In this document: in pieces, positions 24,195 through 35,930 of the stretch
Position numbering within the stretch: position 1 is the stretch's first letter
How the letters are laid out: every line of letters begins with the position of its first letter
From: Polytrichum commune
Taxonomy: Eukaryota > Streptophyta > Polytrichopsida > Polytrichales > Polytrichaceae
Direction of reading: 5' to 3'
Length of the DNA stretch: 64,000 nt
Assembly: GCA_950295325.1 (NCBI GenBank)
Contig: OX485805.1
Coordinates: 23,919,501-23,983,500, forward strand
The notes under the pieces: model-generated
Database searches by the model: none
What the model was told of the DNA's origin: nothing
Seen by the model: only the letters and a program-made list of their open reading frames with translations
Position numbers and translations under genes: made by a program

Positions 24195-24480
24195 ACACTA
24201 TATACATTTAATCGGTGTGTGCTTTGGTGAGGATCAACGAACTAACACCATAAACACACACTTTTGAAAAAAGATTGGACCACCACTTCACACCCAACAA
24301 TGAACGCTATCGGAAGGACCTATAAATCCAATCAACGAATCAATAAACGTACACCTCCAACAACCATAACTAAATAAAGAAAGGTCCGATTCTCAATCTA
24401 ATTTTCGTGGAAGTCTACTACGTAAATCTAATCAGTAGATGGAGTGCAAGAGAAACAAAACCGAAGAACACCCGCATACC
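24195..24480 (+). repeat. Dispersed repeat family A, copy 4
   Basis: Shares TCGGTGTGTG-TTTGGTGAGGAT, GGAAGGACCTATAAATC and the terminal CTAATCAGTAGATGGAGTG block with the other copies. Confidence 0.55.
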
Positions 24481-24574
24481 TCGTTACTGTAAAGTGATGG
24501 GGAAAGTGACGATGTGGGGGCAGGCTCAGCAATTTTCCACCGATGCAAATATTATACATTTCAATATGAAGATC

Positions 24575-24835
24575 CAGTGTACAAAGCAGTGATCGGGAGA
24601 ACCGGCAGTTGGTTACAAATGAACTGGTTGAGTTTGAGAAAGAACCGGTTGAAGTGCAAGACTGCAGGAAAATTACCGATCATTTTTGAGGAATTTATAG
24701 AATATACCCCTAATTTAATAAAGGAAAACCGGGAGGATGTCAACATGTAACCGGTTGGACTTGCAAACACTAGGATCTCAACTGGTTATGCCCAAGAATC
24801 TCCCCGATCACTGGTACAAAGTGCCCTGGAGTTTC
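24575..24835 (+). repeat. AACCGGTT repeat family, single copy
   Basis: Contains ACAAATGAACTGGTTGAG, GAACCGGTTGAAGTGCAAG, a variable middle and CATGTAACCGGTTGGACTTG, ending near CCCCGATCACTGG. A similar unit is at 32700-32890, a reverse one at 16010-16240, and an expanded tandem version at 30500-31905. 24836-25255 holds no recognised gene. Confidence 0.5.
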
Positions 24836-25255
24836 TCACTGGGTCCTCTCCTAGTGCCTGCACAAAAGGGAGGGAAGTGAGAGCAATCATGGACGATCAG
24901 CCTTGCAGCTGAGCTAGCCGGCCGCCCAGCCTCTCCCACGGCTGGGCCTTCTGAATTATGTCTGTCTGTGTGCTTGCCAGTTTCTGCAGATCGGTGTCCC
25001 TTCCACCACCTCTTGGAGGTGCAACAAGATTACATACAACCGGCCTGCACACAAAAGGGGCAGGCATCCATCCATCCGAGACCCTGTCTGTGTGTGTGAG
25101 TGTGTGTGTACAATATGCGGAGGTTCTGGCGACCAGAGCCATAAGAGACTCGAGAGAGCAACACTAAATCTCACTTCATGCAAAGGCACTGACACACCTG
25201 GCATCGTCAATCTTGCAATCTTAGGAGGGTAGTAGTAGTAGTAGTAGGCTTAGGC

Positions 25256-25763
25256 AGGGCCACTTCACACACGAGCCAAGAGCCGTGACCATGAAATTGG
25301 GAGAGCCCAAAAGAAAGTGTCGGAAGGTTGTTCCAACACACCTCCAACATCATGTAGTGTGGTCACAGACCTTCAAGTGTAGTGTGAAGTCGTATGTGAC
25401 TGGGCCCTCAACCAAAGGCTATTTCAATGAATATTTTATTCATGCGGGTTCTCATGCATGATAAAATAGAATAAATCAACGGTTATGAACGTGCGGAGTG
25501 CCATGGTCTCCCGGTTTTTGTGTTAGGCCTACCTTCAAGAGGTGGTTTTTTAAAAACAATCTAAGTGACCATGAAACATGATCCATTTGATGCCATGTAG
25601 GAATCCATGTAGACTTTACATCCATCCATCTTGCGTTCACATACTCCGTTGGTCCCTCAAGCGTAGTGTGAAGCCAACTTGGAGCAGCTGCGCCTTTTCC
25701 ACCAACGAGAGTGCTTGAAGTGCAATGAACATAGGCACTCGGTCTCATGTGTGAAGTGGCCCT
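25256..25763 (+). mobile_element. TIR element family B, copy 3 (most complete)
   Basis: Begins AGGGCCACTTCACACACGAG and ends with the inverse GTGTGAAGTGGCCCT. Terminal repeats are about 15-20 bp in an element of 508 bp. Internal TAGTGTGAAG motifs echo the ends. The - strand frame at 25826-25476 crosses its right edge and is not a gene. No target duplication is clear. Confidence 0.65.
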
Positions 25764-27506
25764 TACACTGAGGTCCAAGATCAAAGGATACTCAAACCCT
25801 GAGTGATCTTGTTGGTTGAGAGCCAAAAAATTGGACCCCCAAGGAGTTTACACTAGAGTCTGGGGACTGGGTCTAATCCTCCTAGTTTTAGAAACCAATC
25901 TTCTAGCTTGCATTTGATTTTGAGTCCAAACTCCAAAAATGAAATCCATCAAGGGGTGGTGTTTTGAACCCCAATATTTTTAAACATAGACCTTAATGTA
26001 AACCCACCCTTTGTGTCTAATATGGAAAGCTTGACATCATACTATGAGTTGGAGTATATTTCCAACCTCATTTATACCACGCCCACTTGTCACAATTTCT
26101 TACACACATTGTAAGCATTAAAGACATGTGCCAAAGGGCCATAGGCATTGGATGGATGGGTGCCCTCATGTTGGCGCATACCTATATATATCCGTACATT
26201 AAAATGTGCAAGGTATCATGGCCAACAAAGGAGAATATATTGTAATCTACTAATTGAGGTAAATGAGCCTGTTATGGTTAAATTTTCAAATGGTTTGGCC
26301 TCTTCTGATGTGGCAAATAAATACATGAAATAAACCCGGTCGATTATTGGGGAGGGGAGGATGAAAAGCTGATTATTAGTGTAGACAATAGAGTATTGGT
26401 TTTCTACTTTTTAACCAATTCAACTCCTAAATATAGAACTGGGAGCCTGCACCAATCAAGGAATCTTGATGGATCAGCAACCACCTCTATAGGGGGTAGG
26501 TTTTTCCTATTACTCCTGGGTGCAAGCATGGTCAAGTACACAACTCCATTACCCTCTTGCATAGATTTCAGTGGAAGTGTTTCAAAACTATATACTAACT
26601 TTGAATTTCGTGAAGGAAAAAATCATAAACTTTTGATACACACATTGATCTACAAAGCCAAGCAATTTATGTTGACAAATGTTTTCTCAAGAAAAGTCTA
26701 CATATTTTAGGAGACAATGCAAGCAGTGTGCAAGCAGGTAAATTGAACATGTAATTGTCTAAAACTTGTTTAAAATATGATAAAATTACATCAAATTGAT
26801 GTCTTTCTACCAAAAAAATTAAAAAAAATTAATGTTGCCTTCAAGTTTATAATGAATGCAAGGAACATGAAAGAATAAATCCAACTTCAAAATATTTAAG
26901 GTCATGAAACCTATCTCCAAAACCAAATTCAACCATTACCTTTTAAGCAATACTTTTAATGATAAGTTTTGAAGATCTCATCTTGATAATCTATATTGGA
27001 GTACCTAACACCACAACATAAGATGTCAAGAAAACAAAATCCAATTCAACCAACACCTTGCTACTACTTTTAGGCGTTTGACCTGAAAAATCATGGTTTT
27101 AGTATAGCGGACCATACACTTGACCGTGCTTGCTCGCTCGCTCCCTCTCTCCCTCCGTCCTTAAGTGTTAGGAAACCAAACCGCTAAAGTGGGTCAAAAG
27201 ACATTCAAAGGATAGAAACATCTCGTACTCCAATAGTGTGTGAAGTGTGCACTCAGTTAAAAGTGTCATCAATAAATAAAGTGCTCCAGTCATTACCACC
27301 CTCAAACTAGCCAGGCCTGCCAACTATGAGCAGGTTCCTTGATACTTTTGCATCTCACGTACTCAAATCAATTAAGTGTCCTATCCATCTGTCTGTCTGT
27401 CAGTCAGAATCCGCACGTTCTGATCAGGGCTGTGTGGATGGACTTTTCTTTTGCGAGGCTTTTAAGGAACGTGAAATGTTTTTGAGGGCCCGCAAATCTC
27501 GCCCAA
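25764..27506. other. Intergenic, nothing recognised
   Basis: AT-rich DNA with reading frames up to 104 codons, none with recognised features. Short CT-rich and CTGT-rich tracts occur near 27130 and 27390. Confidence 0.5.
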
Positions 27507-27955
27507 ATGTGAAGGTGATACTAAATTTCTTTACGCTATGAAATTAGTGTCACCGAAAGGTCTGAGAAGAATTGTTCATCTTGGCATTGTTCATTGAAAT
27601 GTTGTTCATTGTTCATAGTAGCACTATTCGTTGAAAGTAGCGATACTATTCATCTTAGCATTGTTTTGTGATAAGCATGTGATTGCATATAGTTTTATTT
27701 TTTTATCGCTCTGCAATATCAAGTGAGTGTGGGAAACTAGTGAAGGTGATACTAAATTTCTTTACGCGATGAAATTAGTGTCATCAAAAGATCTGGAAGA
27801 ATTGCTCATCTAGTCATTGTTCATTGAAAATATTGTTCATAGCAGCACTATTCGTTGAAAGTACACACAGTTCATCTTGGCACTATTTCGTGACAAACAT
27901 GTGTTTGCATATGATTTTTTATTCTATTGCTTTACAATAACCTTAGAGCACACAT
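27507..27955 (+). repeat. Tandem duplication, 232-bp unit, two copies
   Basis: GTGAAGGTGATACTAAATTT at about 27511 recurs at 27743; the copies run parallel to TCATCTTGGCA and the ATTGCATATAG/TTTGCATATGA region. Short internal repeats of GTTCATTG/CATAG occur in both. 27956-28695 holds only AACTAG-rich short repeats and a G homopolymer at about 28494. Confidence 0.7.
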
Positions 27956-28695
27956 TTATTTTCTTGAAATGTATGATAAACGAGCATGTATACGTGAATT
28001 TTAGAATCACTCAATGATAATTTCAACCCTCACTAATTTTGAGACTTGGCAAATTAGTGCGTGTTTCGGTTATTAATACACATGCACTAATCGGGATAAT
28101 TGGTGTAGTATTCATCACCGACCCAATGCCATAAATGATCTTGTGATAAGGAAAGGTGGTATGGTTAAGTATTTGTTGTTATGTCATGCACTACAAACAT
28201 GTGAGTCTTAGATAATTGACTTGCATCACTGAAACATTATTCTGCACCATTGAAAAATATGAAAAAGCTATCACAGTAGTAGATTTACATTATTCTTCTA
28301 GTGATATGGAACGATTGTCGAGGACTCATATGCTGGTGGTGATAACATATCACTATGGAGATCACATGATCTTACTTTCCAACCATTGAGCTGGTTTACA
28401 TTAGAGACTAGTGATCAACGTTCTTATACATTTATTATACATATTATCTAAATCATCTATTTGTGGGAACTTCTTCTTTAACTAGAAGTGCATGGGGGGG
28501 GGGGGGGGCTGAGATGTAAAACTAGTTCCTTGAAGTGTTAGGGTACAACTAGTTCAACTAGCTAGAAGTGGTAAAAGTTTGAGTGCGATTAACGCAACTA
28601 TCTAGAAGTGCTAGAGGTTTGACTCCAACTAGTTTGACAATTAGTTGGAACTACTAGAAGAAGGGTACAACTAGTTTAACAACTACGCTAAATCT

Positions 28696-28865
28696 GATAT
28701 TTAGTGTCACTCACTATTTGGAGTACTATATCTTTTTTACTACACCAAGTAAGTTTGTTAATGTTCGAACAATCAATTTGACATTCGTTGGTAAAACAAA
28801 GAAGAGATACATAGTAAATAGATATAGCATTTTGTAATTCCAAATAGTAAATGACACTAAATATC
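28696..28865. mobile_element. MITE with family C ends, 170 bp
   Basis: Starts GATATTTAGTGTCACTCACT and ends with its imperfect inverse, ATTTGACACTAAATATC being GATATTTAGTGTCA in reverse; pairing extends to ACTATTTGGA/TCCAAATAGT. Arms are about 26 bp. Directly followed by another family C element. Confidence 0.7.
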
Positions 28866-28897
28866 ATATTTAGTGTAGTTTGAACTACACCATTTCT

Positions 28898-29322
28898 GGT
28901 ATTTAGTGTCAAATGCGTAATAGTGTCACTTACCCTATTTTGAGGTGTACGTTAGGTTACACTAATGATCAATGACTTCATCATTAGTGTCAACTCATGT
29001 AAACTTGGCTATTCATGTGTGCTTACTAATATCTTGGCATGTGAGTATGTTCAATAGCGTTATTAGGTGTACACCAATGATCTACAACTTGACTAGATTG
29101 TACACGAATGACCCTTGACATTGGTAGGCTCAAGAATACCTTCCCTTTGCATACCAAAACGCAAAACTATTATCTCAAGCACCCCAATGTGCTACACTAA
29201 ATGTCATAATATAAATCATCTCTCACTTTAAAACGTTATGTATTGTGACAAATAGTGTCATCCTGATAAGTACTAGATGTGACACTTTGAGACCTCTAGG
29301 CATCTAGTTTAAGCCTTCACAA
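28898..29322 (-). mobile_element. Family C element, truncated copy
   Basis: Begins GGTATTTAGTGTCA and matches, in reverse, the element at 7281-7977 up to its GCATCTAGTTTAAGCC block. The far terminal repeat is missing. It lacks the SINE present in the 7.4-kb copy, which confirms that the SINE is an insertion. Confidence 0.55.
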
Positions 29323-30499
29323 ATCTATTAAACATGGAGGGGCGGTGTTTTTTTGTCTACGACCGAAAGACAATTCCAGCCGTAGAAAAGCCCGCCCCTC
29401 CCATGCATGCAGCATTGCTCCTCTCAAGAACTTCATAATGTTGCACCCAGTCTACATATAAGGAGAGTAGCCCAAGTTAGCTACATAGTTCCCCATTGAG
29501 AGAAGCTTGGAAGGGCTAATATTACATGTTCCCAATGGGTGTTTTCCAAATAGCCTCCTATTTTGGGTTCTCAAAAATAGCCATTCCAAAAGGAAAGGTT
29601 AACCCAAGTTCCCATCAATATTTCCCAATATAGGTGCCCATTGAAAATTGACTGCATCCTTCAGTACATATAAATATGTCTTGCTATCTAGCGAACATGA
29701 ATAAAAACAAGATACTCCAAAAAGTAAACTTGCATGTCTCATTGTTATCCCTGAATTTTATCCATTCATTTGTCTTCTATGAACTTTTCAACTAGAATAT
29801 GACTGCATTGAATGTTATATTTAGCGTCACTTACTATTTGGAATTATGCCAAATTAAAACTAACTTAACCCAACATTACACATGCAACATCAAAAATAAG
29901 AAGATTGAAGTGCTTTTAGAATTGTCGTCACATGAGCTTTATTCTCAAGAAGAGATTTAAAGTATCATTGACAATCATTAATGTAAAATGAACAATCCAC
30001 CGTATTTTTTTAGAAATTCAACGGATTTTGCAACATGGCAGTGACATGGAATTTCGCATGTCCAGAAATCGATAATGTTTGGTGGTTAGCCGGACTTTGT
30101 GGTGAGAGTACCCAAAGAGATTGTCTCAATGGAAAATAACGGTGGCCACGTCATAAAAAAGTCCATTGTCAACCAATCTTATTTCTAGAAATACATCAAT
30201 GCGCTCTATATTTATCCATCAAAATTCTAACTAGACATTTATTAAATTATGTCCATTAAAAACAACTACGTCTAGGTGTAAGTTCGCTTTATACTATGAC
30301 GCTTTAAAAATGTGACATGGATTTCTCTCCTTCATGGTCTTTGGATGCTGACCATGACGATGATAAGTGACAACCCAATTTCTTCTCGTGATCACTGGTC
30401 ACGTGTGTAAAATCACCCTTAGATGGTTACAAAAGCTACGAAGATGGATATAAAAGTGATAAACAGTTTAATAGTTGTCCTAGAGTTTCAAAAGCTCCT
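29323..30499. other. Intergenic; possible short TIR element at 30281-30422
   Basis: No gene. At 30281-30422 a segment starts TAAGTTCGCTTTATACTA and ends GTGTAAAATCACCCTTA, a loose inverse resembling family B ends. One isolated family C end (TATATTTAGCGTCACTTACT) lies near 29816. Confidence 0.4.
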
Positions 30500-31905
30500 T
30501 GACACATGTTTATGGCCCCACACATAAATTAGTAATGCTTCAAACCTTTGTTTCCGATCGGAGTTAATTATGCAATAACTGAAAAGTACCATGGAATCTA
30601 TGGAACATTTTTTTTTCTTTCTAATCAATCAAGAAACCCTGTAAAAGGTCAGAACATGTAACCGGTGCAACTCCGAAACACATGGATTGTGACTAGGATC
30701 ATGCCTGAAAATCTACCCAGGACACTGAGATGAGGAACAGAGACGGAAGTGATGGCAGAAAAACATCATGATTTTGCACAGGCGAAAAAAGCGTCGTCTG
30801 CGAAGCTGATCCACTTCCCTCCTGTATTGGGATTTGCAATTTGCTCCTTGACACAGGTTTATGGCCCCACACAAAGTTTGGTAATGCTTAAAACCCTTGT
30901 TTCCTATCGGAGTTAAGAATGCAATAACTGAAAGATTACCATGGAATCTATGGAACACATTTTTCTTCTTCTAATCAATCAAGAAACCCCGTAAAAGGTC
31001 AGAACATGTAACCGGTGCGACTCGGAAACACATGGATCGTGACTACGGTGGTGCTCAGAAACCTACCCTGGGACTCTGAGATGGGGAACCGAGACAGAAG
31101 TGGTGGCAGAGGAGAAACACCATCATAATTTCGCACAGGTGAAAAAAAGCATCTGCTGCGAAGCTGATCCACTTCCCTCCTGCATTGGGATTTGCAATTT
31201 GCTCCTTGACACAGGTTTATGGCCCCACACAAAGTTTGGTAATGCTGAAAACCCTTGTTTCCGATCGGAGATAATAATGCAACAACTGAAAAATTACCAT
31301 GGAATCTATGGAACATTTTTTCTTCTTCTAATCAATCAAGAAATCCCGGAAAAGATCAGAACACGTCACCAGTGGGACTCGGAAACACACGGATTGTGAC
31401 TAAGGTGGTGCCCAGAAATCTACCCTGGAACAATGAGACGAGGACCAGAGACGGAAGTGGTGGCAGAGGAGAACAACCATCATAATTTCGCACAGGCAAA
31501 AATAAGCGTCTGCTGTGAAGCTGATCCACTTCCTCCTGTATTGGGATTTGCAATCTGCTCCTTGACACAGGTTTGTGGCCCCACAATGCTCAAAACCTTT
31601 GTTTCCGATCGGAGTTAAACTGAAAAATTACCATGGAATCTATGGAACCTATTTTTTCTTTCTAATCAATCAAGAAACCCTGGCAAAGGTCAGAACATGT
31701 AACCGGTGGGACTCGGAAACACACGGATCGTGACTAGGGTGGTGCCCAGATATCTACCCTGGAACACTGAGACGAGGACCGGAGACGGAAGTGATGGCAG
31801 AGGAGAAACACCATCATAATTTCGCACAGGCGCAAAAAAGCGTCTGCTGCGAAGCTGATCCACTTCCTCCTGCATTGGGATTTGCGATTTGCACCGCCGG
31901 CTGCT
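30500..31905 (+). repeat. Tandem array, about 355-bp unit, four copies (AACCGGTG family)
   Basis: GACACAGGTTTATGGCCCCA starts near 30501, 30850, 31208 and 31564, a period of 349-358 bp. Each unit has TTACCATGGAATCTATGGAA, CATGTAACCGGTG and GAAGCTGATCCACTTCC. The reading frames here are repeat by-products: the same frames recur in each unit on both strands. The array ends next to a CTG/CTC-rich tract at about 31900. Confidence 0.8.
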
Positions 31906-32078
31906 GCTGCTGCTCCTGCTGCTCGTGGTGTCAGGGTGCAGGCGATCGAGCTTCACTGCCTCACTGCCTCACTGCCCCTGATGCCCTGCCATTGTCGGTT
32001 GCCAGGATGTGCATTGCGCTGGCAGAGGAGTCCGCACTTGCAGGCCCCGCACTCACTAAAGTTAGGTAGTGCCCACAC

Positions 32079-32610
32079 GAATGAAGAACGGGAAGAATCG
32101 AGCGCTACACTAACGATTACCAATTAGTGAGGGAGGGTGGTACCCAATTCAAGTCACACGCACAATCTAGCCGAATCTTAAAGTTACCGAGGGCTGAAAA
32201 GTTGCTACCAAGTGACACTAAGTTCACGAATACATGCCGGTTTATCATAGGTTTCAAGAAAGTTAATGTGTGCTTGTGATTAGTGCGTGCCACATCCTTG
32301 TCAGTGAATCATGCCAAGTGCCAGTACTTTCAATTAATAATGTTGAGTGAATGAAGAATGGGAAGAATCGAGCACTACACTAATGATACCAATTAGTGAG
32401 GGTGGGTGGTACCAAATTCAAGTCACACGCACAATCTAGCCGAATCTGAAAGTTTTCAAGGGCTGGTAGTTGCTACTAAGTGACACTAAGTTCATGAATA
32501 CATGTTGGTTTACCATAGGTTTCAAGAAAGTTAATGTGTGCTTGTGATTAGTGCGTGCCACATCCTTGTCAGTGAATCGTGCCAAGTGCCAGTACTCTCA
32601 ATTAATAGTG
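32079..32610 (+). repeat. Tandem duplication, 270-bp unit, two copies
   Basis: GAATGAAGAA(C/T)GGGAAGAATC begins at 32079 and 32349; the copies are nearly identical through CAGTGAATC(A/G)TGCCAAGTGCC. Confidence 0.8.
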
Positions 32611-34752
32611 CCAAGTGCAGGGATAAACAATGCTTCCTAGATCTTTTGGTGGCACTAGTTTCCCACGCTCGCTATTTCCCACTCTCAAATAATTCGTATG
32701 TTTAGTGCAGTTACAGATGAACCGGTTGAAGTTCAAGGCGTCATGAAAATTACTGATCATTCTAGAGGAATCTACAGGAACACGCCTCAAACTAATCAAG
32801 GAAACCCCGAAAGATCGCAACATGTAACCGGTGGGACTTGGAAATTACACTCGGATCGCGACCGATGATGCCCGAAAATCTCCCCGGGCATGGCATGGTG
32901 GCCAACATGGCCGGCAACTGAACTGCGGCGATCTCTCATATCTTAGCTTTATACATTCGAATTGCATGCTTCTGCCAGCACTTGGTCTGATGGGCAGAGA
33001 GATTTTGTCAGAACTGCTTCCCGAGGTCCATGATTGGGGGAATTTGTCCCCGGTTCTTTATATTCGCTCACACTTATATCAAAGCCCTGCCCCCCCGCCA
33101 CTTGCAGCACAGTTGCTACATAACATTCTTCAGCTCATGTCCACCAGTTGGTGGGGGCTGGACCCGTGGATTGATATTCTAGGATCGATGGTGCATGGTT
33201 TGCATCTTGCAGGAGTTTTGTATTGACGCTGAAGCCACTTGGGACAAATGAGGTGCAAATGTCGTGACTTCATTCATTGTCGCTACTCATCAGATTTGTT
33301 GATTTCGTTGGTCGACACTTTAACAAGCCGCAAAATCATTATTCATTATGAGCCAGCAAACGGTTGTGTGTTACTGAAAGATGTTGTGACAGCAAGGTCA
33401 TCTTGACCTTGAGCCTGACCTCATCTCTGATCTCAATACCCCGATATCTCAATATGAGATGATAAGGTAAGTTGAGGTCGGGAGGCATTCCCATCCCCAC
33501 CTCAATAGGTTCAATGGGATTGATGTCGGTTTGATTAGCCTCCTCTAGCTTCGGTTTGGACGAACGAACGTATATTTGTTCTTTGTTGGATGTTTAAACT
33601 CTTGCTAGGAACCAGTGTACAGGTTGGTTCGCCCCAGTACTCTAGCTTCAATAGAAGGTACAATTCTTCATCTCAAAGCGATCTTGGGGGTGGTCTTGGA
33701 TCAGCAACACAAATGGCTAGGGTGGGAGGGTGTTTTGTGAAGCCCAACTTGTAGTCATTAAACATCCATGGCGATGAGCCCCAACAACAGTCACGTATCG
33801 GCACGGCAACCAATCTATTCATAGTGCATGCAGTTGGACATGTTTACTCTAGTGCCTGACATTTATTAATCCAATGCATTCAGCCGCACCGGAGCCGGAA
33901 ATTGATGCACAAAACTTGCTAGAATTATCGGAGTTGGAGAGGCTATATGCATGCACTAGTAGGTGGTACCGGACAACTAGTGGGGTGTATTTGGCAGGTT
34001 CAAGTCAACACTTTCCATGGGATCATGTTGGGGTCACCGTCAGAGCGCTCAATGGGAATGCACTAAGTGAACAACTAACCCCAAAGTGTGAACCTACCTT
34101 ATGGTGGGTTTACATTAGGGTCCAACTTCAAAAAACTTGGTGTCCAAAACGGGCCCTTTGTGGACCTTATTTACAGACTAAAGATTCGACCCAACTTGAA
34201 CTTAGAATAGTTTTTTTTTATTCAATGAGAGTGTGATACAAATTTTTGGTCATGATGTATAACTTTTTGAATTTTGACAAAATTTGTGCTCCAAATGGAA
34301 GTTAGAATGCCGAATGAATGAGAAAATAGGAAGTTAGTGACTAATTAGTAGAAATGAGTAAGAAGTGAATTCTTTTCACCCACCTAAACTAAATATTAGG
34401 ACGGGAGAGTCGAATGGGCGGGGCCATATACATGTGATCAAAATAAAGAGACTCAGAAGATCAGGATATGGGCAGACCTACTAGCAAGGGAGATTTGTCT
34501 AATTGATAAGGACCATAGGCAGTGTGTGTGTGTGCAGAATCTCATTCACCTCTCGGGAAGAGAGTACATTTTGGGCCTTCTTCAAGGGATGTTTCAGGTG
34601 TATAAAGAGAGCATTTTCTGGGTGTGAAACCCTAGTTCTGTAAACAACACCCCTTTATGATATAAAAGTGTGATGTACATTTCCACATCTCTCAATGTGT
34701 GTCTTATTCTTGTGACTTGCAAGGTTCTTAGTGAGGACAGTCCATTCAATAA
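32611..34752. other. Intergenic: AACCGG repeat and unassigned frames
   Basis: 32690-32890 is a single AACCGGTT-family repeat. Frames at 32831-33226 and 33874-34236 (+) have no recognised features. About 34500-34740 reads like a retrotransposon LTR end (TATAAAGAG, GAAACCCTAGTTCTGTAAAC), but no partner LTR or primer-binding site is visible. Confidence 0.4.
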
Positions 34753-34914
34753 ACACCATATTCGAAATTTTGGGAAAATTCCATGATTTTGGGAAAATAC
34801 AGTGTAGGTTGAGTCGACCTAAAATGTACCCACTGGGTACATTTTAGATCGACTCCACCTAAACTGTCATCAAATTGGGAGACTGGAAATCTCCCAAAAT
34901 TTCGAATATGGTGT
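34753..34914. mobile_element. Tourist-like MITE, 162 bp, TAA target duplication
   Basis: Ends ACACCATATTCGAAATTTTG and its inverse, flanked on both sides by TAA. The interior is also palindromic around TACCCACTGGGTA, so the whole element folds back on itself. TAA/TTA duplications are typical of PIF/Harbinger-derived Tourist MITEs. Confidence 0.8.
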
Positions 34915-34977
34915 TAATACCATTCAGAGGATATTGTGTAAGTGTTGGTTAGTGGCTAAATCACAAGGGAAATTATG

Positions 34978-35324
34978 CTCGGGGGGGGGGGGGGGGGTAG
35001 TCATTGGTTGGAGTAGCAATATACGTGCGAACAAATGATAGGGTATTTTAAAAACATGGGGGCAAAAAATTATAATTGGACTTAAGAGTAATATAGGGTA
35101 TCAAAAATGACACTGGACATCTTTAAAGTACTATAGGGTATGGAATAATAGGTAATTTGGAATTATAAGTAATGCAAGCCATTTTTTTATTAACCCAAAG
35201 TAGAAATTTACATAATGATAGCATGTGAAAAAAAGAAGAGAATTGAAAGTAATACCCCCCTATAAAATAGTGGTTGTTCGCACCTATATCCTTAACTTTT
35301 TAACACACTGCCCCCCCCCCCCGA
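34978..35324. mobile_element. TIR element family E with G/C homopolymer ends, copy 1
   Basis: Starts CTC then 17 G, ends 12 C then GA. Directly flanking 9-bp copies GAAATTATG lie on each side, a target-site duplication. The 347-bp interior is AT-rich (GATAGGGTATTTTAAAAAC, TACTATAGGGTATGG) and nearly identical to the element at 35595. An 8-9-bp duplication points to hAT or Mutator-like transposition. No coding capacity. Confidence 0.75.
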
Positions 35325-35594
35325 GAAATTATGCCATATACCTTGCTCGTGAAGAGTAAGAGTTTCCTTATTTCTACATGTGTCAAGTTGTGAGAGAAAG
35401 GAGTGAAATCCCATAATTCTTATGCATTACCAGAGTAGGAACCAACGTTGTGCATATTCTTCATCCTTGGTTGATATGTCGGAGGACATGAAATAGGATG
35501 ACATGTTCAGTGCAACCTCCTTCTAATAATTCACCTCAACATTTTGATGAGTTTATTTAACCTGTGAAAGGAATGAATCTGTATGTGGCACCCA

Positions 35595-35930
35595 CTCGGG
35601 GGGGTAGTCATTGGTTGGAGTAGCAATATACGTGCGAACAAATGATAGGGTATTTTAAAAACATGAGGGCAAAAAATTATAAACGGACTTAAGAGTAATA
35701 TAGGGTATCAAAAATGGCACTGGACATCTTTAAAGTACTATAGGGTATGGAAAAATAGGTAATTTGGAATTATAAGTAATGCAAGATATTTTTCTATTAA
35801 CCCAAAGTAGAAATTTACATAATGATAGCATGTGAAAAAAAGAAGAGAATTGAAAGTAATACCCCCCTATAAAATAGTGGTTGTTCGCACCTATATTCTT
35901 AACTTTTTAACACACTGCCCCCCCCCCCGA
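35595..35930. mobile_element. TIR element family E, copy 2
   Basis: Begins CTCGGGGGGG and ends with a C run followed by GA. The flanks share GGCACCCA (8 bp), different from those of copy 1, which proves independent insertion. The interior is nearly identical to 34978-35324, so both are young or one recently gave rise to the other. Confidence 0.75.

Noticed and set aside
30713..31956. Overlapping reading frames on both strands, up to 105 codons
   Set aside because: They recur once per 355-bp repeat unit in several frames and are by-products of the tandem array.
34500..34745. LTR of a Copia-like retrotransposon
   Set aside because: The composition resembles an LTR end, but no second LTR, primer-binding site or polypurine tract was found.
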